From NCBI GenBank assembly GCA_025917655.1, contig CP084617.1:1-64000 (forward strand): a stretch of DNA of 64,000 bases. Direction: 5' to 3'. Position numbers and translations under genes: made by a program. The notes beneath the pieces are model-generated. The model worked only from the letters and a program-made list of their open reading frames with translations, made no database searches and had not been told where the DNA came from. Every line of letters begins with the position of its first letter. The stretch's first letter is position 1. This document shows positions 35,101-46,203 of the stretch, in pieces. The DNA is from Chlorella sorokiniana (Eukaryota; Chlorophyta; Trebouxiophyceae; Chlorellales; Chlorellaceae).

Positions 35101-36449
35101 GCCAGCGCACTCCCAGCCGCTCCAGAAAAAGCAGGGTGTAGGCGGCGGCCGCAGCCGCCAGCACACCCGCCCACAGCGGCACTGCGCCGCGCGACAGCAG
35201 CAGCAGCGCGATGGCGGTGCCAATCACCTGCAAACGAGCAAGAGTAGGGGCCGAGTATAGTAGATATGTGTCTGTGGCAGTGTGATGGGTGGGGCGGCGT
35301 CATTACTTTGGCAAAGTGTTCTGCTTTGGCAAGCTGCGGGCAGTTGGCAGAAACTTACGGCGGAGGAGACAAAGGGTGCTGGCAGAGCTCAAGCAGCCAG
35401 CAAAGAGCAGGGGCCAGCAGCAAAACACAGCACAACAAGCGACAAGGACGTCCGGTGCTTGCCTCCTGCACGTCTGAGCCTATGATGGCGAGCTCAGCCA
35501 TGACCCACAGCACGTGGCGCACCCGGGGGTAGCGCTGGCGGCAGTGCTCTGCCAGGTGGCGCCCGTGGCCACCCCCAGCCGGGCAGCCAGCGACTGCAAG
35601 CAGCAGGGGGGGGGGGGGGAGGAGATTGAGGGGGAGGTGTGTGGGGGGGGCGGGGGCGGGGAGCGCGTCAGGTGCACACACGCGTGCACGTTCCGTGCCA
35701 TTCACAGTCCAGAATGTCACTGACTGCTGCTTGTCCTCCCCAGGAGTTCCGCTGCGCAATCCCCCCCCATCCCTCCCCCGATTAGCCAACTGCCGGCCGC
35801 GCGGCAGCCGCCCACCTGCAGCAGGTAGCCGCAGGCGGTGCTCCACAGCAGCACCCACAGCAGCTGGTAGCCGGTGGTGGCCCCCGTCTGCAGGTCTGCC
35901 TCCAGGTTGCCGGGGTCCACAAAGGCGATGCACATGAGGGCGCCGGGGCTGCGGGCGCAGGTTCGGTTGTGGCAGGGGAGTGTGTGTGTGTGTGTGTGTG
36001 GGGGGCGCGCGCTGGCAGTAGGCAGACAAACAGGGAGGGGCCAGCAACACGCGTGCTGTCATGTCCACGGCAGCAAGCGCGGTATCCGGCAGCAAGAGCG
36101 GCCCCCGGAAGCATGGACACGCAAGCTGTCAGGCGCAGGTGCAACTTGCTCAGCCAGGCAGGGAGGCGGGGTGGACATTGCTGGGCGCACACGGAGACCA
36201 CACGCACCCGACGTGCAACAGAAGCCGTTGCCAGCTGAACTCAAAGTTGTCTGGATCGCCCTCGCAGCGCTCAATATCATCGCCCTCGAGCAGCCCTTGA
36301 CGCAGCTCGCGCTCTTGTTCGCTATCTGCCGCGTCTGCCGCGGCAGCAGCGGCGGCGACGGCCCCGTTGGCCGCACCCGCGTGCGCGCCGTAGCTGCCCT
36401 TGCGCCCAAAGAAGAAGCTTGATTGCCGAAACGGAATGATGGTAGTCAT
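32130..36449 (-). CDS. NRAMP: NRAMP-family divalent metal transporter
   Basis: A proton-coupled importer of Mn2+, Fe2+ and related ions. The ATG at 36449 opens [18 protein letters not shown], then an acidic N-terminus ([18 protein letters not shown]). The first transport helix has [20 protein letters not shown], with the DPGN metal-binding motif (about 35900). Further exons give [67 protein letters not shown] with the MPHN motif of helix 6 (about 34590), [80 protein letters not shown] and [18 protein letters not shown]. Both signature motifs are intact. The hydrophilic tail is Ala/Gly/Ser-rich, with TGA at 32130-32132. Localisation (plasma membrane or vacuole) cannot be told. Confidence 0.92.
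33742..33778. repeat. (CA)n microsatellite
   Basis: Imperfect CA dinucleotide array inside an NRAMP intron. Confidence 0.85.
35980..36000. repeat. (GT)n microsatellite
   Basis: About ten TG units in an NRAMP intron between the DPGNLE exon and the first exon. A run of about a dozen G also lies near 35607 in another intron of the gene. Confidence 0.85.
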
Positions 36450-37212
36450 GGTGAGCAACCAAACCTGCGATGCAAACAGATGATGCTGCCCGTTGGGATG
36501 ACTATGACGGGCGTGGGCAGCCGGCGGACGCTGCCCACCCGCCCCGCTGACACGCCCACCTGCGCGTCGGTCAGGCGGCGCACTGTTCTAGGCAGCTAAT
36601 GGAGACGCTCGACAATGTGCTTGGGTTCGGTGGGCTCAGACCAAGGCCACCACGCCACCCGCACCCGGATAGCAGCACTCAAAGGACGCAGCGGAGCGGT
36701 TTCATCGGTGGTAAAAGGACACGTCCAGAAGCCTGAAATCAATGGGGAAATTCATCGGCCGCGAGAGACTGGTCCCAAGCATCTCCATCTGCCAGCCTGG
36801 TGGCATCTGACGCAGCAGACCGCTCTGCCAGTCCGCATGCAGGCATGGCTCTGGCGTAATTGTTCTTAAATGGTGGTGCCTCCCGCTCGTATCTCGGTGA
36901 TGGCCCAGGTCAAACCATGACCATACCGCTCTTGTGTCGGAGGTGGCGCACCGCTGCCCGACGGTTGTTGGGATGGGTCACCCAACCTGTGCCGATTCAT
37001 GCAGCATCCGTCGGTTGTCTCATGACATGGCAGATATGATGTGCATCCTCAGCCTGCATGCAGCCCTCTCATAGTCCGGATTCCAGCAAAGTTGCCATGG
37101 TCACTCCCTGTCGCTGAGCGCGCTGTGTCCACCGCCCAGCAGCAGCTGGGCAGCTGCATCCGCTCGCGGACCGTAGACTCAGTGTTTGGCGCGGTTTGCT
37201 GGTTGAGCCAGG
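36450..37212. other. Divergent promoter region
   Basis: 763 bases between the NRAMP start (-) and the F-box/WD40 start (+). Less GC-rich than surrounding coding DNA. No gene, repeat or recognised element; short frames here look like chance. Confidence 0.5.
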
Positions 37213-39791
37213 ATGAGGGACGCCCAAGCCGCTTCCGCACTCACGATCGCAGACTTGCCCCCGCCGCTTCTGTCCCTGCACATCCTGGCCAAGCTCTCGC
37301 CCCACTCCCTCAGCATCTGTAGCTGCGTGTGCAAAAGCTGGCGCCACACCGTGACGGACGCCAGATGGGCGCAGCTGTTTGCCGAGCTGTGGTCGCTGCC
37401 GGCCGACAGCAGCGAGGAACAGCTTACCCCTCCCACCTGGCAGCGCCTCTATGCCGCCCGCCAGCTGGCCTCCCGCTGCTGGCTGGGGCGTCCCGCACTG
37501 GACAAGCTGATGGGGCTCAGCGACGCGGTCAAAGCCTGCTGCCTGCTGCAGCAGCACGGCCTCGTCTTTGCGGGTGAGCGCGCCGCCGCTGGGCGCTCAG
37601 CACCATCACACCGAGCCCAGGATCCTGTCTGGGTGGCCCCTCACAGCATGTTTCCGCCCCGCAGGCGGTATGGACCGCACCGTAAGAGCCTGGGACCTCC
37701 GCGCCGGCACACACCTTGCTGCCAGGTGACAGCCAGCTCTGCTTCGGCGGCACACCACCGCAGCGCCACTGTTTCCACTCCTCGCCCTTGTTCTTCACGA
37801 CGCTGCTCTCGCCCACCGTCGTTCCCCACTGCAGCCGGCGCCACGGCGGCACGGTGCGCTGCCTGGCGGCGGACGCCTCCCTGCTGGCCAGCGGCAGCAG
37901 CGACCACGCAGTGCGGGTGTGGCGGCGGTGCGCCGCCGCTGGCGCCGCCCTGTTTGACTTGGAGGGCGAGCGGTCGGTGCTGGCGGGGCACGCCGGCCCC
38001 GTCAGCTGCCTGCTGCTGACGCCGCAGGCGCTGATCAGGTGGGCCCTGCCGCTGCCCCCGCTGCATGCCGCTGGGCCCTGGCCCCCTCCTCCCTGCTGCC
38101 CAGCCGCCGCTGCATGCCCAGCAACGTGCCTCCTGCCAGCGTTGGCGCCCACAACGCGGCCCAACAGCTGTGCACCTCCGATTCCGACCGCCCACTCCTC
38201 ATTCTTTCTTCCTCCTGCACCCCAGCGGCTCTTGGGACTGCTCCATCCGGCTGTGGCACCGCCGCACCCTGGGGTGCACCCAGCTGCTGCACACGGGTGG
38301 GCAGCCTGCACCATCCCCTCCGCCCCCCACGCCGCAGCAGCGGCGCACCTCCCGCAGCCGCTGCCCTGATTCTGCGCCGCGGTGCGTGCTGCCCGCTGCG
38401 AGCGCCCAGCAACCTGTGCCACCACGTTCTTTCTTCTCCCTTCTTCCCTGCAGATGACTGGGTGTCGGCCATGGCTCTGGGCGGCGGCCTGGTGGCAGCC
38501 GCATGCGGCCGCGAGCTGCTGCTGTGCAGGTGCGCTGTGCCCGCTGCGCCATGCGCCTCCGCGCCTCCGCGCCCCCGTCGCTTCCCGCCCCTCGGATGCA
38601 ATGCTGCGTGTGGCAGCGCTGTCAACGCCGCTGTCAACTGCTGCGCGGCTGGCTGGCCCGCTGCGCTGCAGGATTGAGGGGGCTGCTCTGCGCCGCACAG
38701 GCTCGCTAACATTTCCCAGCCTCGGCGGCAGCGGCAGCGGCGGAGCCACGGCAGCACATGCCGCCTCCCTCACCGCGGTGGCAGTCAGCTGCGACGGGCG
38801 CTCGGTGTTTGCCGGGACAGCCGACGGCGGCGTGTGGCTTGCCCACGTCCCGCCCCCGGCCGGCGATGGCTGCGGCGACAGCAGCCAGGCGGGGCGCCCC
38901 ACGCTGCTGCAGCGCCAGGCGAGCGAGGTGGCGGGTCTGAGCTGGGAGCATCCCTGGCTGGCTGTGGCTGACCGCGGCGGCGGGGTGGCGCTTCTGCACG
39001 CGAGCGCCGCCACGGCTGCGGGTGCGGCGGCGCTGGAGGGCAAGGCAGCAGAAGCCGCTGGGCCCGTCGGCCGCAAGAGCGGCAAGAAGGGCAGGCAGGA
39101 ACGGGGCCCTGGACCCCCAGCAGCAGCGGGCCAGGCACGGGTGCTGCATCCCAGCGGCAGCAGAGGCGGCGGCGCGCAGTGCGTCGCGCTGTGCGGCGGC
39201 TGGGCCGCCGCAGGCCTCGACTGCGGCAGCCTGCTGACTTGGGACGGCAGCCGCGGCCTGCAGCAGCAGGCGGCCGCGGCCGTAGCGCGCTTGCACAAGG
39301 CGCAGCGGCGGCAGCGCAACCAGGAGCGGCAGCGGCGACAGCAGCAGTGCCACCGGCGGGCGGGCGCCGCCTCTGTGTCGCCTGCTTCTGCAGAGGCGGC
39401 CGCCAGCGTCCAACCACAGGTTGGACCACCTGCAGGTTTGGCTGCCAATGACGCCGCCACTTCAGCGGAGCATATTGCGGCATGCTCCAGCCGTGTTTCC
39501 GCTCTGGAAGCAAGGCAGCCGCAGCAGGGCCAGGCTGCAGCAGGCAGCCGGGCGCGACCGCAGCCAGCCCCCGCCCGATTGCCGCCGCTGCGTCGACCCC
39601 GCTGGGAGGCACCTGCCGCCAGGCGTGGAAGGTGCTGCGCCCTGCCAGGGCGGGGACCCCAAGCGCCGGGGAGAGCCCGCAGGCAGTTGCTTCCACCTGA
39701 CGGCTTGCCATGCGCCCCTACGATCCACACGGTTGGCTGGCGGGATCGGCTTCAGCAGCATCCACTCCTGCACCCAAAACCTTGTGAATGA
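37213..39791 (+). CDS. F-box / WD40-repeat protein
   Basis: Likely the substrate receptor of an SCF ubiquitin ligase. The ATG at 37213 is followed by an F-box at about residues 13-60: LPPPLLSLHILAKLSPHSLS, ICSCVCKSWRHTVTDARWAQ, LFAELW. WD40 blades follow over several exons: GGMDRTVRAWDLRAGTHLAA (about 37665), RRHGGTVRCLAADASLLASG with SSDHAVRVWRR (about 37838), LAGHAGPVSCLLLTPQALIS, GSWDCSIRLWHRRTLGCTQL (about 38225), DDWVSAMALGGGLVAAACG (about 38455) and SLTAVAVSCDGRSVFAGTAD (about 38770). The C-terminal part (from about 39300) is Gln/Arg/Ala-rich low complexity and its frame is uncertain; the stop at 39789-39791 is that of the longest matching frame. Target proteins are unknown. Confidence 0.8.
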
Positions 39792-39912
39792 TTACATAGA
39801 CACGCCAACAGGGTAAAGATCTGGATGCACAACACCCACGGTCTTTGAGCACGGGTGGCCGCTGGCGTGGCTGGCGACGGGCGACGTCGCGTGGCGCCCA
39901 TGCATTGCCAAA

Positions 39913-39921
39913 TTTAGGGTT
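39913..39921. promoter_or_regulatory. Telo-box-like element
   Basis: TTTAGGGTT is the reverse complement of AACCCTAAA, the telo-box found in promoters of plant translation genes. It lies 122 bases before the DTD start codon. This is a sequence match only; function is inferred. Confidence 0.35.
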
Positions 39922-40042
39922 CAGGGGCAGGGGCGCTCCTATTATCGACAAGCTTACTGTCGGCCGAATTTGCAGCTTGTCAGGTATACTGTGTAGTCTG
40001 TCCTTCTCTCCCAGCGCTCATTGCATTTTTTCAGCGCGAGCT

Positions 40043-41368
40043 ATGCGCGCAGTCGTTCAACGAGTGAAGAGCGCCAGCGTAGAGGTGACACACATGTACC
40101 TCCTCCGGGGATGACCTTCGCAGCCCCGCGTAGACGCAAGCCTGCTGACGTGCTTCCGCCGCCGCCTGCAGGTGGATGGTCAGGTGGTGAGCCGGATAGG
40201 GCCTGGCCTGCTGTGCCTGGTGGGATTACGAGATACAGACACAGACAAGGATGCAGAGTACATGTGAGGGTCTGGAGCGTGGGTGGGCGGAGGCGATGGG
40301 CCTGGACGGGGGCGGGGCGGGGCCCGCTCGCTCCAGCGATGCAGTGCTGCAGCTGCCAGCCAACCCCACTGGTGCAGCTGCGCACGCAACAGTGGTCTGC
40401 TTGCTGCTCACCCTGGAACTTTAAAGTTCCACCTTGCTGCAGCCCACAGTCCTGTGGCGCAGCGAATGCCCCCACCCACCCACCCCCCACCCCCCCCCCC
40501 CCTCCCCCGCCCACCGCCCTCCCGCCCCGTCTGCCTGGTCGAGTGCAGAGCGCGCAAGATTCTGGGCCTGCGGCTGTGGCCCAATGCAGAGGGCAGCCGG
40601 GCGTGGGACCAGGATGTGGTGCAGCGCGGCTTTGAGGTGCTGTGTGTGAGCCAGTTCACGCTGTTTGGGCGGCTCAAGGGCAAGGGCAAGCCAGACTACT
40701 CGAAAGCCATGCCCCCGCAGCAGGCAAGGCGGGGGGGGCGACCTGCTGCGATCGGCACGCGGCGGCGGGCAGGGCAACAGCGCCAGCAGGGGGCAGTCCA
40801 CCGGGATGCTGCTGCCGACTGCTGGCAATGCCCTCGGGTCCGCCCCCTTCAAGTGCCCTGCCACCGTCCTCCTTTGCCTGCTGCCCTTCAGCCACTGCCC
40901 TGCCCCCTGCGCCTGCCGCACAGGCCCGCGAGGCCTACGCCGCCTTCATCCAGCGGCTAGGCCAAGCGTATGCGGCAGAGCGGGTCAAGGACGGCGTGTT
41001 TGGGGCGATGATGGACGTTTCTCTGGTGGGCGCGGCTGCCTGCGCCGCACGCCGCAACCGACCGCCGTGCAGTCGCCCGTGCCTGTGCGGTCACAACCGC
41101 CAGGCGGGCGGCTGCCGCTGCCGAAAAACTCCAGACCGTTGCCTCTTGATCCCGTCAATACTGCCTTCTTCCACGCCCCCCGCCCCGTCCTCCACCCCCT
41201 GTACCCCCCAAGAAAAACCAACGCCCACCCACACCCACCCGCCCACCCTCGTCCCCGCAGTGCAACGACGGCCCCGTCACATTCCTGCTGGACAGCGCCG
41301 ATCCAAACAACCAGGGGCTGGGCGGCGGCGCCAGCGCCGGCAGCCTCTCCAGCGTGGACGCGCCGTGA
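40043..41368 (+). CDS. DTD1: D-aminoacyl-tRNA deacylase
   Basis: Removes D-amino acids wrongly attached to tRNA, a proofreading step in translation. Exon 1 (from ATG 40043) is MRAVVQRVKSASVE. Exon 2 continues VDGQVVSRIGPGLLCLVGL with RDTDTDKDAEY. Exon 3 holds ARKILGLRLWPNAEGSRAW, QDVVQRGFEVLCVSQFTLFG and KPDYSKAMPPQQ, exon 4 AREAYAAFIQRLGQAYAAER with GVFGAMMDVSL, and exon 5 CNDGPVTFLLDSADPNN. The SQFTLFG motif and the GPVTFLLDS motif, which build the active site across the dimer, are both intact. A short Gly/Ala/Ser tail ends SLSSVDAP, TGA at 41366-41368. The length (about 170 residues) is normal. Confidence 0.95.
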
Positions 41369-42739
41369 TGCCGCAGCGGCGGCAACCCCTCCCATGCGGC
41401 GCCAGCCGGAGGCGGCGTGCGGGAGGGATGGCAGCCCTCCCTGCCAAAAAAACATCTTGATTGCTGCTGCGTGTGCAGAAAAGGGTGTTTGCTTTACATG
41501 GCCGGGTACAAACAAACATGGAAAAGAAATCTCAAGGCAGCATATCGGCTTTAACTGCAGCTTGTAGGACGCTTTCGAGAAGGAATTGTGAGCCGCATGG
41601 TTGGCCAGGAGGGTGGGAGAGGGCTGTGAAAAGGGGGCAAAGGGGGGGCGCGAGCGGCACTGCGCGACGATGGCTCCCTAAAGGGCGGTGGTGGGCAGCG
41701 GGCCGCGCCGCGGCAGCGCCAGCCGCGCACAAGGTGGTGGACAGGAGAAAGGAAGTCAAAGGCTGTTTTGCAGCGCGCCACTTGACGGCGCCGTTCGGGC
41801 GGGGCACTGCGCGAGAGCTTGCATACGGGGGAGTGTGGGGGCAGGTGCAGGGAGTGCGGGCGGGAGCGACGAGGGTGGAGCCCGCTTCTGAACGGCTCAG
41901 CAATGAATTGGCAGTGGGGTGATGGGGGTGTTGGGGGCACCCGAGCATGCCAGCCGCACGCGGGGCAGCACACGGCGGCATGCAGGCAGGGCTACGGCTA
42001 CGAGCACAGCGGGGGGGAGGGGGGCGTTGGAGAAAAATCAAAGGGGCTGGGCGAAAAAGAGATGGGCCGAGTAGTAGCAGCTAGCGGCCGGCCGCAGATC
42101 AGCACTCTCGGCGCAGGGCTAGAATCAGCTAAAAGCAGGGTGATGGGGCGCAGTCGTTGGAATGAATGGGCTGCCTGGCGGTGCAGAGCGCAGCACAGCA
42201 TGCAGACAGCCGGAACGGCCACACAGCAAAAGCCGCTCCTTGGGGGTGGAGGCCACAGGTTGAGGCCTGCCGTGACGAACGGGTGAGTGTCTGAAGGAGG
42301 GGCGTCGGAGGCATAGAAAGGCAGTGCAGAAAGACAGGAAGGCATGCGTTAGTAGGTGGGTGGCGGGCGCCGTGGCGGGGCCCCATGGGCGGGGCGCGAT
42401 GCAGGCGCGGCCCCGGTGCAAGTCGGGCGCAGGCCGGCTCACGTGCCACGCCACGGGGCTCTGCGGGCGCTGCTGCCGACTGTGAAGGAAAAGGATAGAT
42501 AAGATGGGATGGGGGGGGGGGAGAGCAGGAACTCCAGGCCTGGGAAGGGGTTGACTAGTTTGGCTTGTGGTGGGCTGCGGGCTGCGCCGCCTTTGGCAAC
42601 ACACCCTGGCGGCATGCGTTGGGCAGGCTGCCTCACGGTGCGCTGCCGCTGCCGTCGTCAACCGGGCGCCGGGCGCTGCCAGCGCGCAGCGGCGGCGCCG
42701 CCACAGGCATCACGCCTGGGTAACCGCCGGCGGCCGCCG
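41369..42739. other. Gene-free 3' region, probably TZF 3' UTR
   Basis: 1.37 kb between the convergent stops of DTD and the tandem CCCH gene. The + strand frames here are Gly/Arg/Ala-rich and match nothing I know. A reverse-strand TGTAA at 41494-41498 would make nearly all of this the 3' UTR of the CCCH gene. Confidence 0.5.
41494..41498 (-). terminator. TGTAA polyadenylation signal (TZF)
   Basis: TTACA on the + strand. It is the only reverse-strand TGTAA I see between the CCCH stop and the DTD gene, about 1.24 kb after the stop. Confidence 0.35.
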
Positions 42740-45700
42740 TCAGCGCGGCTTGGAAGCAGGCGGCTGCGGCCGGGAGGCGGGCGGCGGCGGTGCGGGAGCT
42801 GCCTTGCCGCCGACCTCAAGCCCCGCCGCTGCAGCAGCGGCGGCAACTGCAGCCACGGCCGCCGCCGCCGCTGCATCCGCGCTGGTCTGGGGGCTGGGGA
42901 ACTGCGTGCCGGAAGGCACCGTGGGCACTGCGGCGGCAAGGGGGAGGAGGGGGATCACCGCCGTAAAGCCATCGGCATGGAGAGGCAGGCTGGCTGCGCG
43001 ACGCACGCGCAAGCAGCACCCAGCGGGCAGGGGGCAAGCAGCGCAGGGCGAGTCAGCATAGGCATGCGAGCAAAGGGGGCGTCGCTCACTCGAAGAGCCA
43101 AAGCTGAGGCCCGCGGTCGCATCCGGCGACCCAGCCGACCAGCGCTGCCCGTTGCCGCTGCCGCCGAGAGGGGGGCCCTGCTGGCCCGGGGCAGCGGGGG
43201 CCCGGCTCGCCGCCCGCCGCGCCAAAGCTGGAGGTGGGGGTGGGTGCGCCGCCCTGCTGCGCCATGGCATCCTTCAGGATCTGGTGCAGGGTGGTGATGA
43301 CCACCTCGTGATTCTGCATGACAGCACAGTCACCACGGGTGGAGGAGGGTGGTCAGGAGAGGGAGCGAGGGACGAGGGAGCGGGCCCGTTGGCGGGGAGC
43401 GCAAAGCAATGGCTGGGACTGGGGCGTGCGCGGGTGTGCGGCGCGGCGAGCAGAGCAAGCGTGCTGGCCGCAGAAACTAGGGAGCGGACGCACCGAGCCC
43501 GTTGTGGCGGCCAGCTGCTGCTGCGTCATGGCAATCTTGAGGGAGGCCAGCGACTCCGCCAGGCCGTGCTCCACCGCTGGGCTGCCGCCGCGCGCGCGAG
43601 CCGCCGCCGCCCGCCCGCCGCCGCCGCCTCGTCGTCCGAGTGGCTGCTGCTGGTGCGCACGCTGGGCACGCTGCCGGGCGCCCACGCTGCGCGCGCTGGC
43701 GCCCTCGCCGCCGCCGCCCGCGACAAAGCTGCCAAAGCCCTGCGGCGGCGGGTGCTGCACGGCGGCAAAGCTGCGGTTGGCGCCGTGGGGGCCTGCCCCG
43801 CTGGCGACGGCGCGCGGGCGGGGGCAGAAGGGTAGGCCAGCGGCTGGGGGCAGGCGGGGAGGGGCCCTGGCGACGCACGCCGTTGTTGTCCTGCTCGCCG
43901 GCAGTGCCAAAGCTGCCGGTGCTGCCGCCGCCGCCGCGGTTGCCGGACAGGCGGCCGGCGCTGCCATAGCCGCCACTGAACCGCTGGGGCCCTGACTGCT
44001 GGCCGCCGCTGTACCGCTGGCCACCGTCGCTGTACCGCATGGCGGAGTCGGAGCGCCGCTGGCCGCCGTCAGGGTAGGGCCCCCGTACTGCTGTGGGCCG
44101 CCGCCGTACTGCGGGCCACCATGCTGCGGGCGTAGACGCCAGGCTGCGGGCCTTGGGATCCAGGGAAGGAGCCCGCTGCGTGGCCGGGGTGTGACCAGCG
44201 GGGGCGTCGTAGGGCGGCGACGGGCCCGCCATGTAGTCGACCCCTGGCCCCAGCTCACCGCTGCCGCTGCCAGCCAGCAAGCCCGGGGCGGAGGGGGCGG
44301 AGTAGCGAGCGGGCTCGCCAGACGGGCGGTACGCCCCCTGCGCCAGCTGCGCGTACGCGGCGCCTCCGCCGCCCTGCGGCGCCTGGCGCCCGCCCCCCCG
44401 CGGCCGGCTCAGCGCCGCCATCGCCGCCTGCTGCTGCGCCGCCACCACGGGGTTGGCCAGCTGCTGGCCCAGGGGGTGCGGGTTCTGCTGGATGGCCTCC
44501 AGCGAGGCGCGGGCCAGGGCCTCCGGGCTGACGTACGGCTTGCAGGCGGGCACGCGCAGCTCCTCCAGCGAGTGCGCAAAGAAGCAGATGCCGCGGCGGC
44601 ACATGGGCCCGTCGTTGCACAGCTGCACGGCAGAGTGGTGGTGGTAGTGTGAGTGTGCGTGTGTGTGCTTGGGGGCGGGGGGCGCGCACGGGCTCTTGTG
44701 TGCGTGTGTTTCGGTGGGGTTGAGGGGGCATGGTGGGGGAAGGAGGCACGGCGTGCACTACGTGGATTGAGTGGTGTGCTGCGGACGATGCTGGCAACAG
44801 GCAACGACTGGGGAAGGACTGCGGATGCAGCCGCAGGCAGTGCCAGCGCGGCGCTGTGCCAGCACCCTGCGACCCCAACGGGGCAGCCAGCACCCCCTCC
44901 GAAACAGGCCAGGCCATGGCAGGGAAGCGGCGCCACAGCAAGGAGGAGCAGCTTGGTGCGCACCTGGGTGCGATAGCGCGTGGGGTGCAGCCAGTACTCA
45001 AACACGTTGTGGGCGTAGGGGCACTTTTCGGCACGTATGCAGTTGCCCGTCTGCAGAAACCACAGCAGTGGGGCAGGGGAGGAGGGGGAGGGGTTGGCAG
45101 GTCAGGATGGCAGGAGGGGGGCACAAGGAGTGACAGCCCACTTGCCATGGGAGACAGCTCCGGGTGCTGTTGAAACCCCTCACAACCGCGCCCCTGCCCA
45201 CCCTGCTTGCCTTTTTCATGTCTGGGCAGGCGATCCCCGTATAGTTGTGGAGGCGGGGGTCGCGGCGCACCGCCTTCTCGCCCGCATGCGCAAAGGGGCA
45301 GATCGTCCAGTCGTGCACAAAGCGCTTGGTGCACGGGATGACCTGCAGGCGGGCGGCCGCCAGGTCAGCGAAGGCGCAGCAGAAGGTGCCCGTGAGTGCC
45401 CTGCTTGATGTAAACAGCAAGCTGCGGTACGCCATGCGCCGCCTGCAGGCTTCAGTGCGTGGTATGTATGCTTGCGCGTGCCGCGACGCAGCTGGCGCAT
45501 GCTTGCCCGCCCGCCCAGGCGCCCTGCTGCCTTGGCAACAGACAGCAGGACTGTAACTGCCGGCCTGGCTGAGTTTGCCGACTCGAGGGGCTAGCCTTGT
45601 GCCCGCGCTCGCGCGCCGCATACAACGTCTGCAACACCCAGCACCCAGCATCCTGCAGCTCAGATGCCTCACCTTCATGCACCTGCAGAGCAAATAAGGG

Positions 45701-46203
45701 GGACGCACGGTTTATGAGCCACGGCCAGGCAGCCAAGCGTCAGCCAGTGGGCGGAGGGCAGAGTAGTGCCTCAAAACGAGCGGCAACCGGTACTGCGTTG
45801 GCCAGAAGGCAAGGGTGGCGCCGTCGTACCGCAACCGGTTCAGCAACGGCGGCAGCCCGGGAGAAATGAAGAGCAGAAAAGCAAGGCAACTCGGGATTGC
45901 GGCTGGGGCTCAGGGTTGGGCTAAGACCCCGCAGAGGAGAACGAGACGCAAGAAAAGATCCATTATCTCCGTTAAAGACTGGCGAGAGGAACCATAACCA
46001 GAGATAACGCTACCGCGAACAGAGGATGCCGAGGTGCCCGCTGCCCGCTCGGGGCGAGCTCGCCCTACCCAGGCTCAGCACACTCACCACAGCCTGAACT
46101 CGTCTCTTTTGAAGAGTTCGGAGTCGTATTCGCTCGCCTCAGACGGGCCGCCTTGCTGGGCAGGCGCTGGGCCGCCCTGCAAGGCGCCCTCAGCCGCTGC
46201 CAT
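42740..46203 (-). CDS. TZF: RR-type tandem CCCH zinc finger protein
   Basis: A plant-type tandem CCCH protein; the family binds AU-rich mRNA and controls its decay and translation in cytoplasmic granules. The ATG at 46203 opens [11 protein letters not shown] and exon 1 ends [16 protein letters not shown] 10-base microexon (45673-45682) then gives W-C-M-K, and exon 3 starts [20 protein letters not shown]. The arginine-rich region continues [20 protein letters not shown]. The following exons give [49 protein letters not shown] and ELRVP, so both fingers keep all Cys and His ligands. The long C-terminal region is Gln/Ala/Gly/Ser-rich low complexity with a helical patch [20 protein letters not shown] (about 43300). 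The last exon starts [19 protein letters not shown] and ends ASKPR, with TGA at 42740-42742. Confidence 0.9.
45673..45682 (-). other. TZF: 10-base microexon of the TZF gene
   Basis: On the - strand the exon GTGCATGAAG is bounded by CTGCAG and GTGAGG. Exon 1 ends in phase 2 (TG), so this exon completes Trp and adds Cys-Met-Lys, giving DEFRLWCMKVIPC. This matches the D-E-F-R-M-x-x-x-K-(I/V)-x-x-C pattern of the family exactly. Confidence 0.8.

Noticed and set aside
37529-39730. Long reverse-strand open frame of 733 codons
   Set aside because: It is antisense to the F-box/WD40 exons, is Arg/Ala/Cys-rich low complexity and crosses their introns. GC-rich DNA gives such shadow frames.
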